From: JAZDLO01 sp043801935 | Lineage (GTDB): Bacteria > Actinomycetota > Thermoleophilia > RBG-16-64-13 | Length of the DNA stretch: 19,494 bases | Direction: 5' to 3' | NCBI GenBank assembly: GCA_043801935.1 | Contig: JAZDLO010000112.1 | Coordinates: 1 to 19,494, forward strand | Part shown: positions 7,165-16,565 of the stretch, piece by piece | How positions within the stretch are numbered: the stretch's first letter is position 1 | Layout: every line of letters starts with the position of its first letter | Translations under genes and position numbers: made by a program | The notes under the pieces: model-generated | Told to the model about the DNA's origin: nothing | Databases searched by the model: none | Seen by the model: the letters and a program-made list of their open reading frames with translations, nothing else

Positions 7165-8823
7165 TTATCCCTCCATCGCGCTCGACTCGACCACAGGCCC
7201 ACCGGTGACAGGGTCCCGGTGCACGGTGACATGCCGGAGCCAACACTCATCATCCCGTTCGGGGAAGTCGGAGCGCAGATGGACCCCTCGACTTTCCTCG
7301 CGAGTGACCGCGGACTCGACCATGTGCTCCGCCACCGTCAGCAGATTGACCAGCTCCAACTCGTGTACAGTCAATCCCGGGGCTGCGAGCGAGCACCTGA
7401 GGCCGGCCAAGGCCGCCCGGGTCTGCTCCAACCTCTCCCTGCTTCGGACTATCCCACAAGAATCCATCATCAGCCGGCTCATGGCCGCCCTGCTCTCCGC
7501 CACGACGGCCGCGTCGTTGCCCTTCCTCGGCTCCTCGGCCAAATCGAGTCTGATCTTCCTCACCGCCGGATCGGACAGAGCCAGATACCGGTTCAGGTCG
7601 CGCACCGTTCGCTCCCCGAAGACCAGACCCTCGAGAAGAGAGTTCGAAGCCAGACGATTGGCACCGTGGATGTCCGTGCTCGCCGTCTCACCGCAGGCAT
7701 AGAGCCCGGGGGTGGACGTCCGCCCCCAGATATCGGTGAGGACACCGCCGATGAAGTAGTGGGAGGCGGGGGCGATGGGGATGAGCTGGGTGCAGAGATC
7801 GAACCCCCGGCTCTTCAACCCCGAGTGCACGGTGGGGAACCGCTCGCTCAGGAAGCCGCACTCGAGATGCCGGGCGTCCAGCCATACGTGATCGGTCTTG
7901 TCCCGGTCGAATACGCGCTTCATGTGACGGACGACCACATCTCTGGGAGCCAGTTCGGCCCGGGGATGCGCGCCGACCATGAATCTCTCCCCCGCGTCAT
8001 CCACCAAGTAGGCGCCCTCGCCCCTCAGAGCCTCGGTGAGCAGTAGGGTGGGATTCTCCGTCCCATAGAGCGCGGTGGGATGGAACTGCATGAACTCCAT
8101 GTCGCGCATGACCGCCCCGGCCCGATAGGCCATGGCGTGTCCATCGCCTGTGGCCACAGCAGGATTGGTGGTGTTGGAGAAGACCTGACCGGCGCCTCCA
8201 CAAGCGAGGACGACCGCCCGAGCCAGGCTGACGGTGAGCTCTCCGTTCCTGTCCAAGGAGAGAGCTCCCACGCACCGGCCTGCGTCCATGAGCAGATCGA
8301 CGACGAACTCGTTCTCGTGCAGCTCCACCCGACTGCCCGAGGTGATGGCCTCGGCCAGCGTGCTGGCAACGACGCTGCCGGTGGCGTCTCCGCCGGCGTG
8401 AACGACCCGGGGGACAGAGTGAGCGCCCTCTGAGGCAAGGATCAATTTGCCGGCCCGCCGGTCGAACTTGGCCCCCAGATGCTCCAGCTCGCGGACTCGC
8501 TCGGGACCTTCCTCCACCAGGACCCGCACGGCCTCGTCGTCGCAGAGGCCCACCCCGGCTTCGAGGGTGTCGGCGAGGTGCAACTCGGGGGAGTCGTAGG
8601 GTCCCAGCGCCGCTGCGATGCCGCCCTGAGCCAGGAACGTGGTCGTTTGATCGAGCGTGCCCTTGGTGATGAGACCCACGTTCCATCTGCGGGCGGCGCC
8701 CACGCTCGCGGTCAGTCCGGCGATCCCGCCTCCAATGACAAGCACGTCGTAGCTGGAGTAGCGGACCTCGGCGCCGACTCGCGAGATCAGGGGGGCGGAC
8801 GCGAACGACTCCGGGTCCGTCAC
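7165..8823 (-). CDS. nadB: L-aspartate oxidase
   Basis: A 552-residue FAD enzyme of the succinate dehydrogenase/fumarate reductase flavoprotein family that oxidises aspartate to iminoaspartate. The FAD dinucleotide motif is DVLVIGGGIAGLTASVGA (26-43). It is followed by TTTFLAQGGIAAAL, VPRVVHAGGDATGS, the substrate region MQFHPTAL and EALRGEGAYLVDDAGERFM, the catalytic-arginine block HPRAELAPRDVVVRHM, SHYFIGGV.TD and GLYACGETASTDIHGANRLASNSLLEGLVF. A helical C-terminal domain completes it, so it is full length. The GTG start overlaps the NadA stop (GTGA), with GAGGTAGG upstream. In nadA-nadB-nadC context, iminoaspartate can pass directly to NadA. Confidence 0.97.
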   Translation of the reverse strand: MTDPESFASAPLISRVGAEVRYSSYDVLVIGGGIAGLTASVGAARRWNVGLITKGTLDQTTTFLAQGGIAAALGPYDSPELHLADTLEAGVGLCDDEAVRVLVEEGPERVRELEHLGAKFDRRAGKLILASEGAHSVPRVVHAGGDATGSVVASTLAEAITSGSRVELHENEFVVDLLMDAGRCVGALSLDRNGELTVSLARAVVLACGGAGQVFSNTTNPAVATGDGHAMAYRAGAVMRDMEFMQFHPTALYGTENPTLLLTEALRGEGAYLVDDAGERFMVGAHPRAELAPRDVVVRHMKRVFDRDKTDHVWLDARHLECGFLSERFPTVHSGLKSRGFDLCTQLIPIAPASHYFIGGVLTDIWGRTSTPGLYACGETASTDIHGANRLASNSLLEGLVFGERTVRDLNRYLALSDPAVRKIRLDLAEEPRKGNDAAVVAESRAAMSRLMMDSCGIVRSRERLEQTRAALAGLRCSLAAPGLTVHELELVNLLTVAEHMVESAVTREESRGVHLRSDFPERDDECWLRHVTVHRDPVTGGPVVESSAMEG

Positions 8824-10277
8824 GGCCCTACCTCGACCATCCGCTGCACGGCTCGGAGAGCCTTGGCTCGTATCTCGGGCGCCACGGTGACCACGGGGCC
8901 CTCGGAGCGCAGGGCCCGCAGCACTTTGTCCACGGTGGTGAGTTTCATGTTGGGACAGACGCTGACCTCGGTGACCGGGTAGAAGCGCTTGCCGGGAACG
9001 TCCTGCGAGAGCCGGTAGATCATGCCCAGCTCGGTGCCGATGAGGTACTCCTCGGCGTCATCCTCGCGACAGAAGCGGATCATCCCCGAGGTGCTTTCCA
9101 CCGCGTCCGCAAGGTCTGCCACCTCCGGCCGGCACTCGGGATGCACCACTACCTTCGCCCCCGGATGTGCCGCCCGCGCCCTCCACACGTCCTGGACTTC
9201 GATCAGATCGTGGGTGGGGCAGAAACCGGGCCAGAGGATGAGCTCTCGCCCCGCTTTCTTTGCAGCCCAGGAGCCCAGGTTCTGGTCGGGCGTGAAGATG
9301 ATCTCCGTGTCTGCCGGGACGGCCTGGACGATACGGACCGCGTTGGCGCTGGTGCAACAGATGTCGGAGAGCGCTTTGACCGCTGCCGAGGTATTGACGT
9401 AGCTGACTACCACGGCCCCCGGATGCTGCGCTTTGAGGGCCTCCAGCCCCTCCACGTCGACCATGTCGGCCATGGGGCAACCGGCGCGGAGTTCGGGGAG
9501 GATGATCGGCCGGTCTGGAGCAAGGATGGCCGCGGTCTCCGCCATGAAATGAACGCCGCAGAAAACGATCATCCGCGCTTTGGAGGCGGCCGCCTGACGA
9601 GACAGTCCCAAAGAATCTCCCAGGATATCGGCCACGTCCTGCACTTCCGGCCGCTGGTAGTTATGCGCCAGGATGACGGCCTCTTTTTCTCGGGCAAGGC
9701 TCCGTATCTCTGCTTGAACGGCTGAATAGTCCATGGCTGATCCATTGCTCCTCGGTGAGACGTGTTCCTCCATGTCCCCGGGATGGGGCCGCACCACCTG
9801 CGTGCCGACCAAAGCGAGGGCTTCGCTCACGGTCCTGCCGCTCGGCAAGGCGAGACCGGGCGCAAGCTCGGCCAGAGGCTCAAGGACGAAGCGACGCTCT
9901 TCCATGCGCGGATGCGGGACCTCGAGATCGGCGTCCGCGGCCGAGAAGCCATGGTACCAAAGGATATCGATGTCAACTGTCCGCGGGCCCCAGCTGACCA
10001 GACGCTTCCGGCCGAGCGCCGCCTCTATCTGCTGGACCTCGGCGAGGAGCTCGCGCGGAGAGAGACTGGTGCGCAGCTCCACCACCTGGTTGAGGTAGTC
10101 CGCCTGCTGGGGACCGCCCATCGGAGCCGTGAGGTACAGCCTCGACACCGCCGACAACTCGGTACCGGGCAGAGCGGCCAAACGCTCCCGGGTCTGGCGA
10201 AGCAATGCCTCGCTATGCCCCTGGTTGGAGCCAAGCCCCAGGTAGACACGGGCCGGGGCGCCCCCGGTGGCGCCCAG
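8820..10277 (-). CDS. folK-nadA: Continuous FolK-NadA reading frame: HPPK fused to quinolinate synthase
   Basis: One uninterrupted frame encodes two enzymes. The N-terminal part is FolK (6-hydroxymethyl-7,8-dihydropterin pyrophosphokinase): RVYLGLGSNQG, LYLTAPMGGPQQADYLNQVV, RLVSWGPRTVDIDIL and the PHPRMEERRFVLEPLAELAP block. A linker of about 20 residues (RPHPGDMEEHVSPRSNGSA) leads into NadA, the 4Fe-4S quinolinate synthase: AHNYQRPEVQDVADILGDSL, FCGVHFMAETA, LRAGCPMADMV, CCTSANAV, PDQNLGSWAA, HPECRPEV and SVCPNMKLTT, with the cluster cysteines present. The start is unsettled. The FolK motif begins at about 10247, yet no ATG, GTG or TTG lies in frame between it and the folB TGA at 10281-10283. 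The first canonical start (TTG, 10205) would delete GLGSN. I give the CTG at 10275-10277, 7 nt after GAGGG, as the best candidate. Confidence 0.85.
   Translation of the reverse strand: MGATGGAPARVYLGLGSNQGHSEALLRQTRERLAALPGTELSAVSRLYLTAPMGGPQQADYLNQVVELRTSLSPRELLAEVQQIEAALGRKRLVSWGPRTVDIDILWYHGFSAADADLEVPHPRMEERRFVLEPLAELAPGLALPSGRTVSEALALVGTQVVRPHPGDMEEHVSPRSNGSAMDYSAVQAEIRSLAREKEAVILAHNYQRPEVQDVADILGDSLGLSRQAAASKARMIVFCGVHFMAETAAILAPDRPIILPELRAGCPMADMVDVEGLEALKAQHPGAVVVSYVNTSAAVKALSDICCTSANAVRIVQAVPADTEIIFTPDQNLGSWAAKKAGRELILWPGFCPTHDLIEVQDVWRARAAHPGAKVVVHPECRPEVADLADAVESTSGMIRFCREDDAEEYLIGTELGMIYRLSQDVPGKRFYPVTEVSVCPNMKLTTVDKVLRALRSEGPVVTVAPEIRAKALRAVQRMVEVGP
9732..9753 (-). promoter_or_regulatory. 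nadA: Possible internal translation start for a separate NadA
   Basis: Inside the FolK-NadA frame, an ATG at 9732-9734 begins MDYSAVQAEI, where stand-alone NadA proteins usually start, and would give a 304-residue NadA. GAGGAG at 9748-9753 precedes it by 13 nt, longer than the usual spacing. NadA may therefore be made alone, as part of the fusion, or both. A second in-frame ATG (DMEEH in the linker) is another option. Confidence 0.45.
10256..10275 (-). other. GC hairpin just after the folB stop
   Basis: On the minus strand, GGGCGCC (10269-10275) pairs perfectly with GGCGCCC (10256-10262) around a 6-nt loop. The stem begins 5 nt after the folB TGA and includes the last base of the candidate CTG codon for folK. 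No T-run follows, so it is not a terminator. It could affect coupling or read-through, or be chance in GC-rich DNA. Confidence 0.4.
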
Positions 10278-10280
10278 CCC

Positions 10281-10649
10281 TCAGCCCTCGAGATCGGCGC
10301 GCTGCAGTTCCACGGCAGCGGCCACGCTGGCCAGCGCGCAGGCCACCGGCGGGTGCGGCTTGGTCACCTGCACCCACACTTCGTCGACGGGGAACTTCCT
10401 GAGGATCGCCTCGGCCGTAGCCTGCGCCAGCCGCTCGAGGAGGGAATAGCTCTTGACGGTAGCGACCTCCACCACCACGTCGAGCACCTCGGTGTAGTCG
10501 ATCGTGTCGGCCACTTCGTCGGTCCGGGCCGCGCGACAATCCTCTGTGGTCAGACGCACATCGTAAAGAAGGCGCTGTCCGAGGACCTGCTCTTCGTGCG
10601 CCACCCCGTGATGGCCATACACCTCAAGACCCTGAATGAAGATGTCCAC
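10281..10649 (-). CDS. folB: Dihydroneopterin aldolase
   Basis: A dihydroneopterin aldolase of about 122 residues that splits 7,8-dihydroneopterin to 6-hydroxymethyldihydropterin and glycolaldehyde, feeding FolK. Visible motifs are IQGLEVYGHHGVAHEEQ (substrate loop with the conserved Glu), TIDYTEV, a SLLERLAQ helix and VTKPHPP with the catalytic lysine. I prefer the GTG at 10647-10649 (VDIFIQGLE...), which matches the family N-terminus and has a GGGGG tract 5 nt upstream. An in-frame TTG at 10659-10661 would add four residues. The TGA at 10281-10283 is in the same frame as the following folK-nadA; see the findings. Confidence 0.93.
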   Translation of the reverse strand: MDIFIQGLEVYGHHGVAHEEQVLGQRLLYDVRLTTEDCRAARTDEVADTIDYTEVLDVVVEVATVKSYSLLERLAQATAEAILRKFPVDEVWVQVTKPHPPVACALASVAAAVELQRADLEG

Positions 10650-10670
10650 TGTCGCCCCCAATCCGTCGTC

Positions 10671-10695
10671 TCACAGGCTAGATCTCACAGGCTAG
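10671..10695. repeat. 14-bp tandem duplication at the folP stop
   Basis: TCACAGGCTAG occurs at 10671-10681 and again at 10685-10695 with period 14 (spacer ATC). The copy at 10685 contains the folP stop (TAG on the minus strand at 10692-10694), and the other copy carries a spare TAG 14 nt downstream. It looks like a recent slippage or duplication in the folP-folB spacer. Confidence 0.85.
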
Positions 10696-11906
10696 CCCGC
10701 GCGCGGACCATACACGGCCCGGGCCACGCGCGCCGCGTCGCGATTGAGACCTACCCGATGCACCCTGACAATATGCGCGCCGGCGGCAGCCGCTATCACC
10801 GTGGTGGCAGCGGTAGCCCTATCCCGGTCCTTCGGATCGTCGATACCCGCTATCTCCCCCAGGAAGCGCTTGCGTGACGTCCCCACCACGATCGGGCGGC
10901 CGAGAGAGCGGAACGCGGCCAGATCGTTCAGTATCTCCAAGTTGTGGGCGGTGGTCTTGCCGAAGCCGATTCCCGGGTCGATGAGCAGGTTCTCTTCATT
11001 CAGACCGTTATCCACGGCCCAGTTGAGCCGCTCCACGAAGAACGCGTGAAGCTCTTCGATGACGTCGTCGTACACGGGGGCCTGCTGCATGGTCTTGGGC
11101 TCCCCCAGCATGTGCATGAGCACCACCGGACATCCGGCGTCGCGGACCACCGCTATCATCTCCGGGTCCATCCGCAGGGCGGAGATATCGTTGACCATGC
11201 AGGCTCCGGCCGCGAGCGCCGGCGCCGCCACCGCGGCTTTGTAGGTGTCTACGGAGATCCGGCCGGGCAGAGTGACGGCAAGGGCCTTTATCACCGGCAG
11301 GACCCGTCCCAGCTCCCTCTCCAAAGGCACCATCTCCGCTCCGGGTCGGGTCGATTCTCCTCCCACGTCGACGAAGGCCGCCCCGTCTTGAACCATGTCC
11401 AGACCCACCTTCACGGCCGCTTCCGCGTCGGAGTAGGAATCCCCGTCGGAGAACGAGTCGGGGGTGACATTGAGTATTCCCATCAGCAGGGGTGCACCGG
11501 ACAGGTCGAGGCCGGGATGGCACGCCGGGATCGGGGTGTCGTGGTTGCGCAGCGCAGCCTCGATCGAGCCGGCCAGGCGGCGCAACCCGAAGGGCTGGGC
11601 TCTGAGCTTCGGTAAGAGGTGCTCGAACTGGGTAAGAGTCCCCATCACCAGGCAGTCGGCTTCTCCCGCCTGCATGTCGTACACTTCCCGGGATGTGGCT
11701 ACTTCCCCGCCCCGGGAAAGCATCTCCTGCTTCAAGATGTTGGCAGCCCGAGGGTCCAGCCCCTTCACCCGCACCACGCGGAAGAGGGCTTTCTTGTCCA
11801 TGATATCGATGCCCCCAGCAGAGACCCGGGCCTGAACCAGCGCGGCCCTGACCTCCGCGAGATCCCTGAGCAGCAAGACCTGGGGACGACCTTCGGCGGG
11901 GATCAT
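10692..11906 (-). CDS. folP: Dihydropteroate synthase with N-terminal extension
   Basis: A 404-residue dihydropteroate synthase that joins 6-hydroxymethyldihydropterin pyrophosphate and p-aminobenzoate; it is the sulfonamide target. The TIM-barrel core starts near residue 138: LLMGILNVTPDSFSDG (140-155), DVGGESTRPGA, GRISVDTYKA, MVNDISAL, VVLMHMLGEPKTMQ, LLIDPGIGFGKT, VGTSRKRFLG and IVRVHRV. The roughly 130-residue N-terminal extension (ILKQEMLSRGGEVATSR, LVMGTLTQFEHLLPKL, QPFGLRRLA) is absent from the E. coli and Bacillus enzymes. From memory it occurs in clostridial/peptococcal homologues, with unknown role. The ATG at 11904-11906 is 16 nt after folE; AGG directly abuts the start, so the ribosome site is poor and coupling with folE is likely. 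Confidence 0.95.
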   Translation of the reverse strand: MIPAEGRPQVLLLRDLAEVRAALVQARVSAGGIDIMDKKALFRVVRVKGLDPRAANILKQEMLSRGGEVATSREVYDMQAGEADCLVMGTLTQFEHLLPKLRAQPFGLRRLAGSIEAALRNHDTPIPACHPGLDLSGAPLLMGILNVTPDSFSDGDSYSDAEAAVKVGLDMVQDGAAFVDVGGESTRPGAEMVPLERELGRVLPVIKALAVTLPGRISVDTYKAAVAAPALAAGACMVNDISALRMDPEMIAVVRDAGCPVVLMHMLGEPKTMQQAPVYDDVIEELHAFFVERLNWAVDNGLNEENLLIDPGIGFGKTTAHNLEILNDLAAFRSLGRPIVVGTSRKRFLGEIAGIDDPKDRDRATAATTVIAAAAGAHIVRVHRVGLNRDAARVARAVYGPRAG

Positions 11907-11922
11907 CCTGCCGGGTCCCGGG

Positions 11923-12492
11923 TCAGGCGGTCGGAGCTTCGATCAGGGCCAGTACCTCAGCCCTGGTGGCAGCGCTCGTCCGGAAGATGCCGCGCACGGC
12001 GGACGTGATCACGCGCGCCCCGGGGGCCCGCACCCCGCGCATGGACATGCACAGATGCTCGGCCTTGATAAGAACCAGCACCCCTTCGGGCTCCAGCGAC
12101 TCGACCAATGTGTCGGCGATCGTGCTGGTCAGCCGCTCCTGTAACTGCAACCGGGCGGCGGCGGTACGCACCAAGCGCACCACTTTGGACAACCCGGTGA
12201 TGCGGCCGTTCTTGGAAGGGATGTAGGCCACATGGGCCACTCCGAAGAACGGGGCCAGATGGTGCTCGCACAGCGAGTGAAAGGTGATGTCGCGCACCAG
12301 GACCATCTCTTGGTGCGTGTCCGACCCGATGGCCACCACGATAGAGGACAGCTCTCGCGGCTCGGTGGCGATGATGTCTTCGTACATCTCGGCCACCCGG
12401 CGAGGAGTGTCCACCAGGCCCTCACGCGTCGGGTCTTCCCCGATACCCTCCAGGAGCAGACGGACGCCCTCTTCGATCTTGGCCGTGTCCAC
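11923..12492 (-). CDS. folE: GTP cyclohydrolase I (FolE type 1A)
   Basis: A 189-residue GTP cyclohydrolase IA, which converts GTP to dihydroneopterin triphosphate and so commits carbon to folate. It has DPTREGLVDTPRRVAEMY (20-37), the zinc site FHSLCEHHLAPFFG (C75, H78) with the third ligand C148 in HLCMSMRG, and GRITGLSKVVRLV (97-109). The length is normal and all catalytic residues are intact. The GTG start at 12490-12492 lies 14 nt after the ftsH stop with no clear Shine-Dalgarno, pointing to coupling with ftsH. The phosphatase acting between FolE and FolB is not in this window. Confidence 0.96.
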   Translation of the reverse strand: MDTAKIEEGVRLLLEGIGEDPTREGLVDTPRRVAEMYEDIIATEPRELSSIVVAIGSDTHQEMVLVRDITFHSLCEHHLAPFFGVAHVAYIPSKNGRITGLSKVVRLVRTAAARLQLQERLTSTIADTLVESLEPEGVLVLIKAEHLCMSMRGVRAPGARVITSAVRGIFRTSAATRAEVLALIEAPTA

Positions 12493-12506
12493 GCGGCGGC
12501 CGGCGC

Positions 12507-14474
<1,968 letters not shown>

Positions 14475-14525
14475 CTGGACTCCACCAATCGTTCTGTAAG
14501 GGTCAGGAATACTACCACAAGGGCG

Positions 14526-15041
14526 CTATTCCACGCCGTCCATCACCCCGATATAGGGCAGGTTACGGTGCTTTTCAGCGTAGTCGAGCCCATAACCGAC
14601 GACGAACTCGTTCGGGATCTCAAAGCCGGTGTAGCGACAGTCGAGTTCGGCCGTCCTCCGGCTGGGCTTGCTGAGCAGGGTGACGATCTCGAGACTGGCC
14701 GGATTGCGGGAATTGAGGTTGCTGGTCAGATACTGCAGGGTCAGACCGGAGTCGATGATGTCCTCCACGATGAGGATGTGCCGCCCCTCGATGTCGGTAT
14801 CGAGGTCCTTGAGGATCCTCACTACGCCCGAGCTGTCGGTGGAGTGGCCGTAACTCGACACGGCCATGAACTCCAACTCGAGCTCGAAGGGCAGGCGCCG
14901 GGCAAGATCGGCCAGGAAGAAGATAGCCCCTTTGAGCACACAGATCAGGATGGGGCATTTGCCTTCGTAGTCAACCGTCACCGCCGTTGCCAGCTCGTCG
15001 ACTCGGGCCTGCAGCTTCTCCCTGGATATGAGGACTCTCAC
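14526..15041 (-). CDS. hpt: Hypoxanthine (guanine) phosphoribosyltransferase
   Basis: A 171-residue purine salvage enzyme that transfers phosphoribosyl from PRPP to hypoxanthine or guanine. The signature PRPP loop is ILIVEDIIDSGLTL (89-102). LICVLKGAIFFLADL (32-46) and FMAVSSYGHSTDSSGVV (58-74, the flexible loop) are typical, and the C-terminal FEIPNEFVVGYGLDYAEKHRNLPYIG is the base-binding region. The length is normal. The GTG start overlaps the tilS TGA (GTGA) and is preceded by AGGGAGG. The tilS-hpt-ftsH order is strongly conserved in both Bacillota and Actinomycetota. Confidence 0.96.
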   Translation of the reverse strand: MRVLISREKLQARVDELATAVTVDYEGKCPILICVLKGAIFFLADLARRLPFELELEFMAVSSYGHSTDSSGVVRILKDLDTDIEGRHILIVEDIIDSGLTLQYLTSNLNSRNPASLEIVTLLSKPSRRTAELDCRYTGFEIPNEFVVGYGLDYAEKHRNLPYIGVMDGVE

Positions 15042-16474
15042 GCCCGTCCGTCCCTCCCTGGTCGGTCGGCCTCCCCCGGCTCGTCTTCGCTCCGGCGCCG
15101 GCTCAGGCTGAGCCGCACCACGTCGGTGGTATCGCGGGCTATTCTACCCTCGTCGGCCGCCGCCAATCCACACACCCAGACGATACGGCCGCCGCACACC
15201 ACCAACGGGGTGCGAGACCGAGCATGAGCCGGTACCCGAAGGTCCACCATCACGTCGTGGACCTTCCGCGTCCCCGGCGCGCCCAGCGGTCGCAGCCGAT
15301 CCCCGGGGAGCAGTGCCCGCACCGCCAGCGGACCCGATAGGGAGCGCGCGTCGAAGTATGCTTCGCGGGTGGGGTCGGGAGCGAAGAACCGCTCCGCCCT
15401 TTCGGCCCGGATGCGTACCCCGCCCCACTCCACCTCTCCGGGCAGGGGCAGCGGCATGGGCTCGACTAGCGGCGAGACGCTCGGAGCACCGCGCTCCAGA
15501 TAGAGACGGTCGTACTCCTTGCGAGCGTGCCATCCGCCACCCAGGGCACGCTCCGCCGAACCCGGGGTCCCGAGGAGCGCCTCTACAGCCAGCACGGCGG
15601 CGCGCGAGGCCGCAGGCCCCGCGCGCCCCTCCAGCCACTGATGCACGAGAAGCCTCCGCAGAGGCGAAGCACACTGCAACAGGCGAGTGACGCTCAGATC
15701 CCCTGCCTCCGGCCCCCCCACGTTCGTTCCCGCCATCACGTCCGCCACCAGCCGCTCTACCTCGGTGGCCACCTCCGCGGCTCGGGCGGCGGCTTCCACC
15801 GCTCCCGGAAGACCTGCTTCCCACACCGGGAGCAGCTGCCCGCGAATGCCGGTACGCGCATAACCGGGGTAGGCGTTACCTCTGTCTTCGGCGAACTCCA
15901 GCCCATGTTCGCGGCAGTAGCCGGCGGTCTCTTCTCGCCTGCAGCCCAGCAGCGGGCGCACCCATGGCGGGTCGCAGGGCATCATGCCGCGGAACGAGGC
16001 CAGACCTCCATAGCGCCCCAGCCGGTAGAGCATGGTCTCCACCTGGTCATCGGCCGTGTGGCCGAGAGCGATGGTCTCGCACTCCCACTCCTCGGCAGCC
16101 GAAAGCGCCGCTTCACGCCGAGCCGTTCGCGCCCATTCCTGCACGTTCCCTGCAGCTTTTTCGACGGGCCGATGGGCGACGCTGAACCCCACTCCCAGGC
16201 GAGCGCACCAGCGGGCCACCAGAGCCTCGTCGGCATCGCTCTCGTCGCCGCGGAGATGATGATTGACGTGCAGCACGTGCACCGACCCGGGGCCCACGCG
16301 CCCGGCCGACCCATTTGCGAGCAGGTGCAGCAACGCCAGAGAATCCTGGCCGCCGGAGACCATCAGCAAGGCCCGGGAACCGGGGGCGAAGAGGCGCTCG
16401 CGGGACATCAATCCCCAGGCCTTGCGGGCAAGGGAAGGCCGGCCTCTTCGGCTTGGCTCCGCTCCCGAGATCAC
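15038..16474 (-). CDS. tilS: tRNA(Ile)-lysidine synthase
   Basis: A 478-residue TilS that adds lysine to C34 of tRNA-Ile(CAU), letting it read AUA. The N-terminal PP-loop ATPase domain has LLMVSGGQDSLALLHLL (36-52; SGGxDS motif), VLHVNHHLRGDESDADEA and ALGHTADDQVETMLYRLGRYGG. C-terminal substrate-binding domains include LLPGDRLRPLGAPGTRKVHDV, characteristic of TilS. The GTG at 16472-16474 is chosen because GGAGGAG (16484-16490) lies 9 nt upstream. It is the first gene of the leftward train. The only -10-like element upstream is TACAAT (16515-16520), without a -35 match. Confidence 0.95.
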   Translation of the reverse strand: MISGAEPSRRGRPSLARKAWGLMSRERLFAPGSRALLMVSGGQDSLALLHLLANGSAGRVGPGSVHVLHVNHHLRGDESDADEALVARWCARLGVGFSVAHRPVEKAAGNVQEWARTARREAALSAAEEWECETIALGHTADDQVETMLYRLGRYGGLASFRGMMPCDPPWVRPLLGCRREETAGYCREHGLEFAEDRGNAYPGYARTGIRGQLLPVWEAGLPGAVEAAARAAEVATEVERLVADVMAGTNVGGPEAGDLSVTRLLQCASPLRRLLVHQWLEGRAGPAASRAAVLAVEALLGTPGSAERALGGGWHARKEYDRLYLERGAPSVSPLVEPMPLPLPGEVEWGGVRIRAERAERFFAPDPTREAYFDARSLSGPLAVRALLPGDRLRPLGAPGTRKVHDVMVDLRVPAHARSRTPLVVCGGRIVWVCGLAAADEGRIARDTTDVVRLSLSRRRSEDEPGEADRPGRDGRA

Positions 16475-16565
16475 CGGTCCTCACTCCTCCTGCTTCATGT
16501 CTGCCGGGGCTGGTATTGTACTACCACTCCCGGGAAGACCCCGGGCGTGAAGGAGGTCGTTGATC
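16475..16565. promoter_or_regulatory. Divergent tilS / deacetylase intergenic region
   Basis: This 91-bp gap must hold two diverging start regions. The AT-rich core 16514-16520 gives TATTGT on the plus strand and TACAAT on the minus strand as possible -10 elements; I see no good -35 for either. CCCGGG is repeated at 16529-16534 and 16540-16545 around AAGAC, a potential small hairpin or binding site in the rightward leader. AAGGAGG at 16550-16556 is the ribosome site of the rightward gene. Confidence 0.4.

Noticed and set aside
7163..7246. Longer nadC start inside nadB
   Set aside because: The added residues match no NadC N-terminus, and the GTG at 7162 has its own GGAGGG.
10281..10283. TGA as a recoded sense codon throughout the genome
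   Set aside because: Several genes here end in TGA exactly where the family ends (mcsA, nadC, tilS, folE, the deacetylase), so TGA is a normal stop. Only local read-through at folB remains possible.
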